DNA of 64,000 nt from Sediminicoccus sp. KRV36 (GTDB lineage Bacteria > Pseudomonadota > Alphaproteobacteria > Acetobacterales > Acetobacteraceae): NCBI RefSeq assembly GCF_023243115.1, contig NZ_CP085081.1, positions 3,741,001 to 3,805,000 of the forward strand, given 5' to 3'. The notes under the pieces are model-generated. The model did no database searches and had not been told where the DNA came from. It saw only the letters and a list, made by a program, of their open reading frames with translations. Within the stretch, counting starts at the first letter, position 1. Every line of letters starts with the position of its first letter. Below, piece by piece: positions 54,221-63,327 of the stretch. The position numbers and the translations under genes are program-made.

Positions 54221-55780
54221 CTACCCACCCGCTGCGTCAAAGGCCACAGCTTCGGCCCGCAGCCGCTCGGCCAGCAGGGATTTCGGCACCTTGCCATAGG
54301 CGGATTTCGGCAACGCCTCCCAGAAGACGAAGCGGCGCGGGTGCTTGTAGCGGGCGAGGCGGCCATCCAGATGGGCGAGCAATTCCTCGGGCGAGGCAGG
54401 CGCGCCCAGCACCACGCAGGCCACCCCCGATTCCCCCCAGCGCGGATCGGGCAGGCCGACCACGGCGCATTCCGCCACGGCCGGATGCGTCAGCAGCGCC
54501 TCCTCCACCTCGCGCGGGTAGATGTTGGAGCCACCGGAGATGAACATGTCCGAGGCGCGGCCGGTGATGTGCAGGAAGCCCTGCGCGTCCAGGAGGCCCA
54601 GATCGCCGGTGTGGAACCAGCCATGGCGGAAGGCCTTTTCATTGGCCGCGTCATTCTGGAAATAGCCGGCGAAGACGCCGGGGCCACGCACGCAGATCTC
54701 GCCGCGTTCGGTGTGCGCGCCAGCCTCATCCAGGATGGCGATGTCCATCCCCGTGCGCGGCGCGCCGACGCTGAGGGCGCCTGGAGCCGCATCATCCGCG
54801 CTGTGCTGGTCCGGCCGGAGCACGGTGATGCAGCCCGTCACCTCGCCCAGGCCGAAATACTGCACGAGGCAGGGGCCGAGGCGCTGCATCGCGCGCAACT
54901 GATCCGCGCGATACATCGGCGCGCCGGCATAGATCACATGGCGCAGCCGGTGCGGTGCCGCCGCCGGGTCCGCCACCAGCATGTTCAGGATAGTCGGCAC
55001 GGTGAACATGTTGGTGACGCCGTGGCGCGCGATGAGGTCCCAGGCGATGGTGGTATCCAGCCGCTCGCCCGGCAGCAGCACGGAGCAGGCGCCCCGCGCC
55101 ACCTGGCACAGCGCATGAATGGCCGCGCCATGGCTGAGCGGGGCCACGACGAGCGAAACATCACGCTCGGTCAGGCCGGGCATGAGGTCGGCCAAATGGT
55201 TGGTGATGATGAAGCCCATCTGGCCATGGGTCAGCACCGCCGCCTTGGGCCGGCCGGTGGTGCCGGAGGTGAAGAAGAACCAGCAGGGGTCGTCGCGGCC
55301 GATTTCGGCTTCGTGATTGGGCGGCGGCGGTGTCGCTTCATCGAGCAGGGTTTCGTAGTCGTCTTCGCCGGGCCGCGCATCGCCCATCGCGATCACCCAT
55401 TGGCAGGCCGGCGCGGCCGCACGCACCGCATCGGCGTGACCCGCGAAGCCATGGTCGCGCAGCAGCAGGCGCGCCCCGCTGGCCTCGGCCAGCCAGGCGA
55501 CCTCGGGCGGCGTCAGGCGGACATTGGTGGGCACCCAGACGGCGCCGATCTTCCACGTCGCCCAGAGGCTCTCGAACATCGCGTTGCCGTTGCGCGCATG
55601 CACCAGCACGCGGTCGCCCTTGCCGATGCCCTGGGCGCGCAAGGCGGCGGCGAGGCGATCCACGCGGGCATCGAGTTCCGCCCAGGACCATCTCTGCTCG
55701 CGCCAGATCAGCGCCGGCGCATCCGGCAGGCGGCGCGCCACCTGGCTCAGCAGCCGGCCGAGATTGGTTGCCGGGATCAT
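54221..55780 (-). CDS. AMP-forming acyl-CoA synthetase / fatty-acid-CoA ligase
   Basis: 519 residues, ANL superfamily. ATP loop FFTSGTTGRPKAAVLTHG, then YFGLGEVTG (in place of YGxTE), FHTGDLG, hinge GRASDMFISGG with NIYPREVEE, and catalytic Lys in YGKVPK. Activates a carboxylic acid as acyl-AMP and then acyl-CoA. ATG at 55778-55780 overlaps the SDR stop by four bases, so the two are coupled. Confidence 0.94.
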   Translation of the reverse strand: MIPATNLGRLLSQVARRLPDAPALIWREQRWSWAELDARVDRLAAALRAQGIGKGDRVLVHARNGNAMFESLWATWKIGAVWVPTNVRLTPPEVAWLAEASGARLLLRDHGFAGHADAVRAAAPACQWVIAMGDARPGEDDYETLLDEATPPPPNHEAEIGRDDPCWFFFTSGTTGRPKAAVLTHGQMGFIITNHLADLMPGLTERDVSLVVAPLSHGAAIHALCQVARGACSVLLPGERLDTTIAWDLIARHGVTNMFTVPTILNMLVADPAAAPHRLRHVIYAGAPMYRADQLRAMQRLGPCLVQYFGLGEVTGCITVLRPDQHSADDAAPGALSVGAPRTGMDIAILDEAGAHTERGEICVRGPGVFAGYFQNDAANEKAFRHGWFHTGDLGLLDAQGFLHITGRASDMFISGGSNIYPREVEEALLTHPAVAECAVVGLPDPRWGESGVACVVLGAPASPEELLAHLDGRLARYKHPRRFVFWEALPKSAYGKVPKSLLAERLRAEAVAFDAAGG

Positions 55781-56475
55781 GCCATCATGCCCGCCCCGGC
55801 ATAGCCGCCATCCACCGGCAGCGCATGGCCGGTGATGTAGGAGGAACGCGCGGAATCCAGCAGGAAGAGGGCCGCCTCCGCCACCTCCTCCACGCGGCCA
55901 TAGCGCGCGGCCGGAATGCGGCTCAGCCATTGCGCGCGGGTCTGCGCATCATGCAGCGCGGTCACCATGGGTGTCTCGATCGGCGCGGGGCAGATGGCGT
56001 TCACGCGGATCCCATGCGGGGCCAGGTCGATCGCCATGACCTGCGCCATGTTGATGACGGCGGCCTTGGAGGCGCCATAGGCCACCCGCCCCTCCACGCC
56101 GCGCAGGCCGGAAACCGAGGCGACCAGCACGATCGCACCGCCCTTCCCGCCCGCCACCATGGCGCGCGCGGCGGCCTGGGCGGCGAGGAAGCTGCCGGTC
56201 ACATTCACATCGAGGATGCGGCGGAACAATTCGGGCGGCGTGTCGAGCAGCGGCGTCGCCGCCGAAATCCCGGCGGAGCAGACCAGGCCCTGAAGCGCGG
56301 TAAGGCCGCCGATCCAGTCCGCCACGGCCGTCGCATCGGTCACATCGAGGGAGGTGCAGCCTTCGGCCGGCATGCGGTCGGCCAGCGCCGTCTCCCAGCC
56401 GGCCGCGCGGGCGGCCACGCCGATGGCAGCGCCAATCCCCGAGGCGCCGCCGGTGATGGCCAATCGTTTCGACAT
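55777..56475 (-). CDS. Short-chain dehydrogenase/reductase
   Basis: 232 residues. ITGGASGIG at 7-15, catalytic Ser120, Tyr133 and Lys137 (YGASKAA). Asp33 after the second strand (LADR) favours NAD(H). GGAGG lies upstream of the ATG at 56473-56475. First gene of a two-gene unit with the CoA ligase; divergent from the TRAP transporter genes 100 bases away, so a shared control region is likely. Confidence 0.93.
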   Translation of the reverse strand: MSKRLAITGGASGIGAAIGVAARAAGWETALADRMPAEGCTSLDVTDATAVADWIGGLTALQGLVCSAGISAATPLLDTPPELFRRILDVNVTGSFLAAQAAARAMVAGGKGGAIVLVASVSGLRGVEGRVAYGASKAAVINMAQVMAIDLAPHGIRVNAICPAPIETPMVTALHDAQTRAQWLSRIPAARYGRVEEVAEAALFLLDSARSSYITGHALPVDGGYAGAGMMA

Positions 56476-56575
56476 GCATCCTCCTTCATGGGGCGTCTTG
56501 CGCGCCCGCCTCGCTCGGCGGCATTGTGCACCCCGGAACGCGGCACGCAAAAGCCGCCTGGAGGAGATGACCCCA

Positions 56576-57616
56576 ATGACGCTGAAGACCCATCGCCGCG
56601 CCCTCCTGGCGGGCGGCGCCGCCATCCTCGCCGCCCCTCGCATCGGTGGCGCGCAGCCGGCCTACCGCGCCGAGTACAAGCTCTCCGTCGTCGGCAACCG
56701 GCCCATTCCCTTCGCCGAGGGCGCCTTCCAATGGGCCGAGCTCGTGACGCAACGCTCCAATGGCCGCATCAATGTGAAGGTCTATCCGGGCAGCCAGCTC
56801 GTCGGCGGGGACCAGACGCGCGAGCTTCTGGCGATGCGCCAGGGCATCATTGATTTCGCGGTCTTCAGCACGATCAACATCGCCCCCCAGGTGCGTGAGG
56901 CCGGCATCTTCCAGCTGCCCTTCCTGATGCCCGACCACCGCGCCTTCGACGCGCTGATCAATGGCGAAGTGGGGCGCGACCTGGTCGGCATCATGGACCG
57001 GCGCGAGGTGGCGGCCGTGGCCTTCGGCGAAAACGGCTTCCGCGAGATCAGCAACTCCAAGCGCGCCATCACGACACCGGCCGATCTGCGCGGGTTGAAG
57101 ATCCGCTTCGCCGCCGGCGCCATCTTCAACGACATCTATAACGGCCTCGGCGCCAACCCCTTGCAGATGTCCTTCGCCGATCTGCAGCCCGCCCTCAGCA
57201 CGGGTGCGGTGGATGGGCAGGAAAACCCGGTCAACCTGTTCCTCGCCTTCCGCATGGACACGCTGGCGCAGCGCCACATGACCATCTGGAACTACGTGAA
57301 TGACGCGCTGATCTTCGGCCTGTCCAAGTCGGTGATGGCCAGCTTCACCCCCGCCGACCAGGAACTGGTGCGCGAATGCGCGCGGGAGGCGGCGCGCAAC
57401 AACATCGCCCTCGCCCGCCAGGGGCTCGGCATTCCGGGCACGGATAACGCGGCACTGCTGGAACTGGCCCGCCGCAATGTGGAGGTGACGCAGCTGACGC
57501 CCGCGCAAAAGCAGGCCTTCGCCACCACGCTGCGCCCGGTCTATGACCGCTGGGCCACCACCATCGGTGCCGATCTGGTCCGCAAGGCCGAGACCGCCAT
57601 CCGCGCCGTCTCGTGA
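56576..57616 (+). CDS. dctP: TRAP transporter substrate-binding protein DctP
   Basis: Periplasmic receptor of a TRAP transporter, 346 residues. Signal peptide with twin Arg (MTLKTHRRALLAGGAAILAAP). GGDQTRELLAMRQGIIDFAV, the substrate-carboxylate Arg in DLRGLKIRF and the GAVDGQENPVN motif are typical. ATG 56576 has GGAGGAG nine bases upstream. Ligand is probably an organic acid; which one is unknown. Confidence 0.94.
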   Translation: MTLKTHRRALLAGGAAILAAPRIGGAQPAYRAEYKLSVVGNRPIPFAEGAFQWAELVTQRSNGRINVKVYPGSQLVGGDQTRELLAMRQGIIDFAVFSTINIAPQVREAGIFQLPFLMPDHRAFDALINGEVGRDLVGIMDRREVAAVAFGENGFREISNSKRAITTPADLRGLKIRFAAGAIFNDIYNGLGANPLQMSFADLQPALSTGAVDGQENPVNLFLAFRMDTLAQRHMTIWNYVNDALIFGLSKSVMASFTPADQELVRECAREAARNNIALARQGLGIPGTDNAALLELARRNVEVTQLTPAQKQAFATTLRPVYDRWATTIGADLVRKAETAIRAVS

Positions 57617-57626
57617 CGCGCGTCTG

Positions 57627-58136
57627 ATGGCCGCCGATTTCGACCCGACGGCGGCCCCGCCCGACCCGAAGACACGCGTTCCGCTCACGCTGGAGCGCGT
57701 GCTGCTCGCCGCCGCCATGGGGGCCATGGCCCTCATCACGGCGGCGAATGTGGTGACGCGCTATCTCTCCAACATCTCGCTGGCTTTCACCGAGGAATAT
57801 TCGGTGGCGCTGATGGTGGTGGTGGCCATGGTGGGCACCGCACTCGCCACGGCGGGCGGGCGGCATATCCGCATCGGATTCTTCGCCGACAAGCTGAACC
57901 CTGAGCGCCGCCGCGTGGCGGAAATCATGGCGCTGGGCCTGCTCATCCTCTGCTTCGGGCTGATCCTCTGGTACGGCACGCGCATGGTCTGGGACGAGTA
58001 TGATTATGAGGTGCTCTCGCCCGGCCTCGGCCATCCGCAATGGCTCTACACCGTGTGGCTGCCGGTGCTGGCGGTGCTGGTGATCGGGCGTGCGGCGGGG
58101 CGGATCATCCGCCTCGGGCGCGGAGAAGAGGGATGA
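57627..58136 (+). CDS. dctQ: TRAP transporter small membrane subunit DctQ
   Basis: 169 residues with four membrane helices (about 24-44, 60-78, 99-119 and 139-157) and the NVVTRYL ... FTEEYSVALMV motif with the conserved Arg and Glu. Ends with TGA overlapping an ATG (ATGA), but that ATG begins a 10-codon mini-ORF instead of dctM. Confidence 0.93.
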   Translation: MAADFDPTAAPPDPKTRVPLTLERVLLAAAMGAMALITAANVVTRYLSNISLAFTEEYSVALMVVVAMVGTALATAGGRHIRIGFFADKLNPERRRVAEIMALGLLILCFGLILWYGTRMVWDEYDYEVLSPGLGHPQWLYTVWLPVLAVLVIGRAAGRIIRLGRGEEG

Positions 58137-58194
58137 TCGGCCCCGTCCGCGGAGCGGACCAATGATCGCCCCATCCCGCGGAGCGGATCAATGA
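58133..58194 (+). repeat. 29-base tandem repeat making two coupled mini-ORFs before dctM
   Basis: Three successive ATGATCG starts lie at 58133, 58162 and 58191, each 29 bases apart. The first two open 10-codon frames (MIGPVRGADQ and MIAPSRGADQ) whose TGA overlaps the next ATG as ATGA. GGAG stands seven bases before the second and third ATG, so the repeat unit contains a whole ribosome site plus start codon. It looks like a duplication of the dctM translation start. Confidence 0.9.
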
Positions 58195-59477
58195 TCGGCA
58201 CCATCCTCTTTCTCATGTTCATGATCCTGCTGCTGGGCGGCGTTCCGATTGCCGTCGCCCTTGGCCTGGCGGGTGCCTTGGCCATCGCGCTGGCGGATCA
58301 GACGCTCATGGCGATGCCGACCAACGTCTATGCCGGCATCGCGAAATACCCGCTGATCGCGATCCCCATGTTCGTGCTGGTGGGCTGCGTGTTTGACCGC
58401 ACGGGCGTCGCACTGCGCCTCGTGAAATTCGCGACCGCTCTGGTGGGTGCTGGGCGCGGGGCGCTGGCCTCGGTCGCTGTGCTTGTCGCCATGATCATCG
58501 GCGGCATTTCAGGCTCGGGCCCCGCCACCTCTGCCGCGGTCGGCCAGGTGGTGACGCGCGGCATGGTGAAGGATGGCTATCCGCGCCCCTTCATCGCCGC
58601 CACCGTGGGAGCCGCGGCAGCGACGGATATTCTCATCCCGCCCTCCATCGCCTTCATCGTCTATGCGGTGATGGTGCCCGGCGTCTCGGTGCCGGCGATC
58701 TTCATGGCGGGGATGTTCCCAGGGATTTTGGCGGGCTTTGCCATCATCGTGCCCATCCTCATCATCTCCTGGATCAAGGATTTCGGCGGCAAGAATCCGG
58801 ATCGCGACGAGAATTCCATCTGGCAAAGCTTCAAGGAGGCGATCTGGGGGCTGATGGCGCCGGTCGTCATCCTGGGTGGCATGCGCATCGGCGCCTTCAC
58901 GCCGACGGAAGCGGCCGTGATGGCGGTGTTCTATGGCCTGTTCGTCGGCTTCTTCATCTATCGCAGCATGACGATGAAGGACCTCTACGAGATGCTCGTG
59001 GAGGCGGGGGAGATCTCCGCCGTCATCCTCATCATCATCGCCCTCGCCAGCGTCTTTGCCTGGTCCACCTCCACGCTCGGCATCGTGCAGCCCATCGCGG
59101 GCTGGATCGTGGGGCTGCAACTGGGGGAATACGGGACCATCGCGCTGCTCATGGTGGCGCTGATCTTCATCGGCATGTTCCTGGATGGCGTCTCCACCTT
59201 CCTGATCCTGCTGCCGGTGCTGATCCCCATCGCCCGCGCCTTTGAGTGGGACCTGACCTGGTTCGGCGTGATCCTCACCATGAAGATCGCGATCGGCCAG
59301 TTCACGCCGCCCATGGCGGTGAATTTGATGGTGAGTTGCCGCATCGCCGGCGTCACCATGGAAAGCACCATCCCCTGGGTGGTCTGGATGATCCTGGCCA
59401 TGTTCGTGGCCCTCGCCTTGGTGGTGGGCTTTCCGGGCATCGCGCTCTGGCTGCCGCGCGTGATGGGCATGATGTGA
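58191..59477 (+). CDS. dctM: TRAP transporter large membrane subunit DctM
   Basis: 428 residues, about 11-12 membrane helices: the sodium-coupled transport subunit. Motifs GGISGSGPATSAAVG, ILIPPSIAFIVYAVM, FTPTEAAVMA and QFTPPMAVNLMVS are conserved. Start ATG 58191 has GGAG seven bases upstream and overlaps the second mini-ORF stop. Confidence 0.96.
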   Translation: MIGTILFLMFMILLLGGVPIAVALGLAGALAIALADQTLMAMPTNVYAGIAKYPLIAIPMFVLVGCVFDRTGVALRLVKFATALVGAGRGALASVAVLVAMIIGGISGSGPATSAAVGQVVTRGMVKDGYPRPFIAATVGAAAATDILIPPSIAFIVYAVMVPGVSVPAIFMAGMFPGILAGFAIIVPILIISWIKDFGGKNPDRDENSIWQSFKEAIWGLMAPVVILGGMRIGAFTPTEAAVMAVFYGLFVGFFIYRSMTMKDLYEMLVEAGEISAVILIIIALASVFAWSTSTLGIVQPIAGWIVGLQLGEYGTIALLMVALIFIGMFLDGVSTFLILLPVLIPIARAFEWDLTWFGVILTMKIAIGQFTPPMAVNLMVSCRIAGVTMESTIPWVVWMILAMFVALALVVGFPGIALWLPRVMGMM

Positions 59478-59482
59478 TCAAG

Positions 59483-59510
59483 GGCGGGGGGCTTGCCGAA
59501 ACGCCCCGCC
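59483..59510 (+). terminator. Possible hairpin after dctM
   Basis: GGCGGGG and CCCCGCC form a 7-base-pair stem with a 14-base loop, six bases after the dctM stop. Weak; may only reduce read-through to the acyl-CoA synthetase gene 76 bases downstream. Confidence 0.35.
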
Positions 59511-59553
59511 TGTTCCCGAATGGCCGCAACAGAATCAAAGGGAGCGAAAATTG

Positions 59554-61683
59554 ATGTCCAGCATGGAATCCCTGCGCGATCCAAACAGCCTCACGCGCCT
59601 TCTGGCGCCGCGCAGCTTCGCCGTGGTGGGCGTCTCGGCCGAGCCGACGGGGTTCGGCGCCCGCACCGTGCAGAACATGCGCGATTTCGATGGCCCCGTC
59701 TGGTGCGTGAACCCGAAATATGCGGGCCAGGAATTGCACGGCCGCCCCTGCTACGGCTCGGTCGCGGATCTGCCGGGCGCACCTGATTCCACCGTCATCG
59801 CCCTGCCCCGCCCGGGGGTGATGGATGCCGTGCAGGCGCTGGCCAAGAAGGGCGGCGGCGGTGCGGTGATCTACGCCTCCGGCTATGGCGAGACGGATTT
59901 GCCCGAGCGCGCGGTGGAGGAGGAGGTGCTGCGCGAAACCGCGCGCCGTCTGGGCTTCCCGCTGCTGGGCGCCAATTGCCTGGGCTTCGCCGATCATCGG
60001 CAGCGCGCGGGTGCCACCTTCATGCCGGATTACGTGAAGCTGACGGCCCCGGCCGGCGGTGTCGGCGTGGTCAGCCAATCCGGCGCACTCGGCTATGCGC
60101 TGATGCAGGCGGCCGAGCGCGGCTTCGCCATGTGCCATATGGCGACGGCGGGCAATGCGACGGACCTGGATGTGTGCGACCTCGCCGCCTTCCAGCTCAC
60201 CATTCCCGAATGCCGCAGCATCGCCCTGGTGGTGGAGGGGCTGCGCGATGCGCGGCGGCTGTTTGAGCTGGGCCGCATCGCGGAGGGCATGGGCAAGACC
60301 ATCGTCGTGCTGAAGCTGGGTCGTGGTGAGATCGGCGCCAAGGCCGCAGCCTCGCATACCGGCTCACTCGCGGGTTCCAGTGCCGCCTGGTCGGCCGGCT
60401 TCAAGCGGGCGGGCATGCTGGAGGTGGAGGATTTCGACGCGCTGCTCGAAACCTCGGGCTTCTTCGCCAAGGCCGGGCCGCCGAAGGGCCGCGGCGTGGG
60501 CATCGTGACACCTTCGGGCGGGGCGGGGATCATGGCGGCCGATCACGCGGAATTCCAGGGCCTCGCCTTGCCGCAGCCGGCCCCCGAGACGGAGCGCGTG
60601 CTGCGCTCGGCCATTCCGGATTTCGGCAGCCCGCGCAACCCTTGCGACCTCACGGCGCAGGTGGCCACCAACCCGAAATCCTTCGAGGAATGCATGGTGG
60701 CCATGCTGGCGGATGAGCAATACGCGACCGTCGTCTTCCCGGTGGTGTATCACAACCCCGCCCCCACCGCGACGCCGGCCCGGATGCGCACGCTGGAGCC
60801 GATGGCCGCCGCCGCCGGCAAGCCCATCTGCATCATGTGGGTGCCGGAAAGCCTGGAGGGCCCGGGGGCGGAGGCGGCCGATGTCAGCCCCAACCTGGTG
60901 CTGTTCCGCTCGACGCGGCGGATGATGAATGCGCTGCGCCTGTGGTTCCAGCGGCATGATCCCAAGCCCGCCGCCGGTGCGGTGGATGCGCAGGCCAGCG
61001 CCGCCGCCGCCGCCATTCCGGGCGGCGCGGCCACGCTGATGGAAGCCGCCGCCAAGGCCGCCTTCGCCAAGGCCGGACTGCCCGTGGTGGCCGAACACCG
61101 CGCAAAGGACGCGGCGGGTGCCGTCGTGGCCGCGCAGGCCATGGGCTTCCCCGTGGTGCTGAAGCTGGACAGCCCCGATGTGGCGCATAAGACGGAAGTG
61201 GGCGGGGTGGAGCTGAACCTCGCCGATGCCGCCGCCGTCACCGCCGCCTTCGCCCGCATCATGGCGGGGGCCGCCAAGCATGCGCCCAAGGCTCGGGTGG
61301 ATGGCGTGCTGGTGCAGCGCATGGAGGCGCGCGGCGTGGAGCTCATCCTGGGCGCGCGGCGCGATCCGCAATTCGGCACCATGGTGCTGGTCGGCTTGGG
61401 CGGCGTGCAGGCGGAGCTCTGGAAGGATGTGGCGCTGGATGTGGCCCCCGTCTCGGCCGAAGGCGCCATGGCCATGCTGCGCAGCCTCAAGGCCTTCCCG
61501 CTGCTGGACGGCTTCCGGGGCAGTGCCCCCATGCCGGTGGCCGAGATCGCCGCCACCATCGCCCAATTCTCAGCCTTCGCCGCCGCGATGGGCGACCGGC
61601 TGGAGGAGGCGGAGATCAACCCGCTGGTCTGCCGGCCGGATGGCTGCGTTGCGGTGGATGGGCTGATGATCCTCTCGGCCTGA
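59554..61683 (+). CDS. NDP-forming acyl-CoA synthetase (acetate-CoA ligase type)
   Basis: 709 residues combining the alpha and beta parts of ADP-forming acyl-CoA synthetases: CoA-binding domain (about 15-140), succinyl-CoA-synthetase-like domains (about 165-460, phospho-His268 in AAASHTGSLAGS) and C-terminal ATP-grasp (about 485-709, with VLKLDSPDVAHKTEVGGV). Converts an acyl-CoA, ADP and phosphate to acid, CoA and ATP, or the reverse. ATG 59554 has GGGAG nine bases upstream; TTG at 59551 is an alternative. Likely acts on the acid imported by DctPQM. Confidence 0.93.
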   Translation: MSSMESLRDPNSLTRLLAPRSFAVVGVSAEPTGFGARTVQNMRDFDGPVWCVNPKYAGQELHGRPCYGSVADLPGAPDSTVIALPRPGVMDAVQALAKKGGGGAVIYASGYGETDLPERAVEEEVLRETARRLGFPLLGANCLGFADHRQRAGATFMPDYVKLTAPAGGVGVVSQSGALGYALMQAAERGFAMCHMATAGNATDLDVCDLAAFQLTIPECRSIALVVEGLRDARRLFELGRIAEGMGKTIVVLKLGRGEIGAKAAASHTGSLAGSSAAWSAGFKRAGMLEVEDFDALLETSGFFAKAGPPKGRGVGIVTPSGGAGIMAADHAEFQGLALPQPAPETERVLRSAIPDFGSPRNPCDLTAQVATNPKSFEECMVAMLADEQYATVVFPVVYHNPAPTATPARMRTLEPMAAAAGKPICIMWVPESLEGPGAEAADVSPNLVLFRSTRRMMNALRLWFQRHDPKPAAGAVDAQASAAAAAIPGGAATLMEAAAKAAFAKAGLPVVAEHRAKDAAGAVVAAQAMGFPVVLKLDSPDVAHKTEVGGVELNLADAAAVTAAFARIMAGAAKHAPKARVDGVLVQRMEARGVELILGARRDPQFGTMVLVGLGGVQAELWKDVALDVAPVSAEGAMAMLRSLKAFPLLDGFRGSAPMPVAEIAATIAQFSAFAAAMGDRLEEAEINPLVCRPDGCVAVDGLMILSA

Positions 61684-61733
61684 TACAATCTGGCCGATTC
61701 CAGTGCGGCGGCTTCTGGTCTATGCTGCACTGC

Positions 61734-62567
61734 ATGAACCTCCGCCGCAGCCTTGCCTGGCTCTCCCTCGCTGCCCTCCTGGCCAGCGCGCTCCCCTACC
61801 GGCCGGCCAGCGCGGTCGAGCCGGGCTCCGAGCACATGCTCGCCCATCGGGCGGCCTATCGCCTGAAGCTGGACAGCGTGCGCGACAGCGCCTCCATCGA
61901 GCAGGCCGAGGGGATCATGCTGTTCGAGGTGATTGACGCCTGTGACGCCTGGGCCTCACGCCAGCGCTTCACCCTGCTGGTCAGTGACCGGGATGGCAAC
62001 GTGGTCGAAACCACCTCGGACTACGCGACGCTGGAGGCCAAGGATGGCTCCTCGCTGCGGTTTTCGCTGACGCAGACCACCGGCGGCGCCGTGACCTCCC
62101 GCGTGGCGGGCGATGCCAGCATCACGGCCACCGGCGGGCGCATCCGCTACCAGGAACCGGCGGCGACAGAGGAAGACCTGCCCGAGGGCACCATCCTGCC
62201 GATGATCCACACGCTGCGCAGCCTGGCCGCCGCGCGCGCCGGCCAGCGCATCTTCGTGGCCCCGCTGTTCGACGGCACCTCGGCCGATGGCGCGCAGGAC
62301 ACGACGACGATCATCTCCGGCGGCTGGATCGCCCCGCAGCCCAACCCGAATTTCCCGCTCCTGGCCACGCTCAGCAGTGCCCGCATGCGCATCGCCTTCT
62401 TCGACCGCAACGCGAGCGGCCAGGGGGGCGGCGCCTCGACCCCCGAATACGAGGTCAGCATGCGCTATTTCGAAAATGGCGTGGCCGACGAGATGAAGAT
62501 GGATTTCGGCGAATTCGTCGTGGATGGGCGGCTCGGCGAATTGCAGCCCATCCCCTCGCCCTGCTGA
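61734..62567 (+). CDS. eipB: Periplasmic envelope protein EipB (DUF1849)
   Basis: 277 residues with a signal peptide (MNLRRSLAWLSLAALLASAL, cut near ASA). HRAAYRLKL, MLFEVIDACDAW and the late FDGTSADG block match the DUF1849/EipB family, whose Brucella member supports cell-envelope integrity and folds as a beta-spiral. The family's disulfide cysteines appear as Cys70 and Cys277, the latter being the final residue. An ATG four codons earlier is possible. Confidence 0.85.
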   Translation: MNLRRSLAWLSLAALLASALPYRPASAVEPGSEHMLAHRAAYRLKLDSVRDSASIEQAEGIMLFEVIDACDAWASRQRFTLLVSDRDGNVVETTSDYATLEAKDGSSLRFSLTQTTGGAVTSRVAGDASITATGGRIRYQEPAATEEDLPEGTILPMIHTLRSLAAARAGQRIFVAPLFDGTSADGAQDTTTIISGGWIAPQPNPNFPLLATLSSARMRIAFFDRNASGQGGGASTPEYEVSMRYFENGVADEMKMDFGEFVVDGRLGELQPIPSPC

Positions 62568-62592
62568 GCCAACCGGCGGCGCGGCCCCGGGG

Positions 62593-63327
62593 ATGTCCCC
62601 GCCGGATTCCGGGCTTCGGGTGGCCTGGCTCGTGCTGCCCCGCTCGGGCTCGCAATTCCTGGTGCAGCTGACGGCGGCGCTGCTTGGCCCCGCCATCAAC
62701 CCGCATTCCTCGCTGACGCCGGGCCGGCGCGAGAAGGCCCTGCCCGGCCTGCTCTCGGACGCGGAGCGCGAGCATCGCTTCCGCCAGGCGGCCGCCGCCG
62801 GCACGCCGGAGCGCTACTTCGATGAGCTCGGCGTCCGCAGCGTGAAGATCGAGCATCCCTTTGGCGATGACCTGCCGGGGCGGCTCAGGCTGCGGCATCC
62901 CGCATGCCGCTTCATCGCCTCCATCCGGCCCTACCGGCAGATCGCCGATTCCCACGCCAATCTCTCCTGGGGGTTCTCGGCCGAGCGGCTGCTGGCGATC
63001 TACCGAAGCCACGTCGCCGGCCTCATCGCCTTCGCGGCCCGGGAGGAGGTGTTTTTCGTGGATATCGAACGGCACAGCCCCTTCGATGCGGCGGGCTTCG
63101 CCGCCTGGCTCGATGCGCCGGAGCGGCCGAATTTCCGGCGCATGGTGGAAGGCTGGCCCACCGTGAATGCCCGGGCGGAGCGCATCGCGCGCGATGGCGG
63201 GCGGGCCGATGCGGCGGAACAGCCCAGCGCCGCCCTGCTGGCCGAAGGTGCCGAACTGGATGAGCGCCTGCGCGCGCTGGCGGCCGAGAGCCATGCGCGG
63301 CTGAAAGCCCGCCTCAATCCAGGCTGA
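62593..63327 (+). CDS. Sulfotransferase-like protein
   Basis: 244 residues. The N-terminal VAWLVLPRSGSQFLVQLTAA matches the PAPS 5'-phosphosulfate loop of sulfotransferases (PRSGSTFL), and ASIRPYRQIADSHANLSW resembles the 3'-phosphate motif with its conserved Arg and Ser. The Stf0/sulfotransferase family is a fair guess, although the sequence is short. Weak ribosome site; start may differ. Overlaps the end of the convergent dehydrogenase gene by 14 bases. Confidence 0.65.
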   Translation: MSPPDSGLRVAWLVLPRSGSQFLVQLTAALLGPAINPHSSLTPGRREKALPGLLSDAEREHRFRQAAAAGTPERYFDELGVRSVKIEHPFGDDLPGRLRLRHPACRFIASIRPYRQIADSHANLSWGFSAERLLAIYRSHVAGLIAFAAREEVFFVDIERHSPFDAAGFAAWLDAPERPNFRRMVEGWPTVNARAERIARDGGRADAAEQPSAALLAEGAELDERLRALAAESHARLKARLNPG

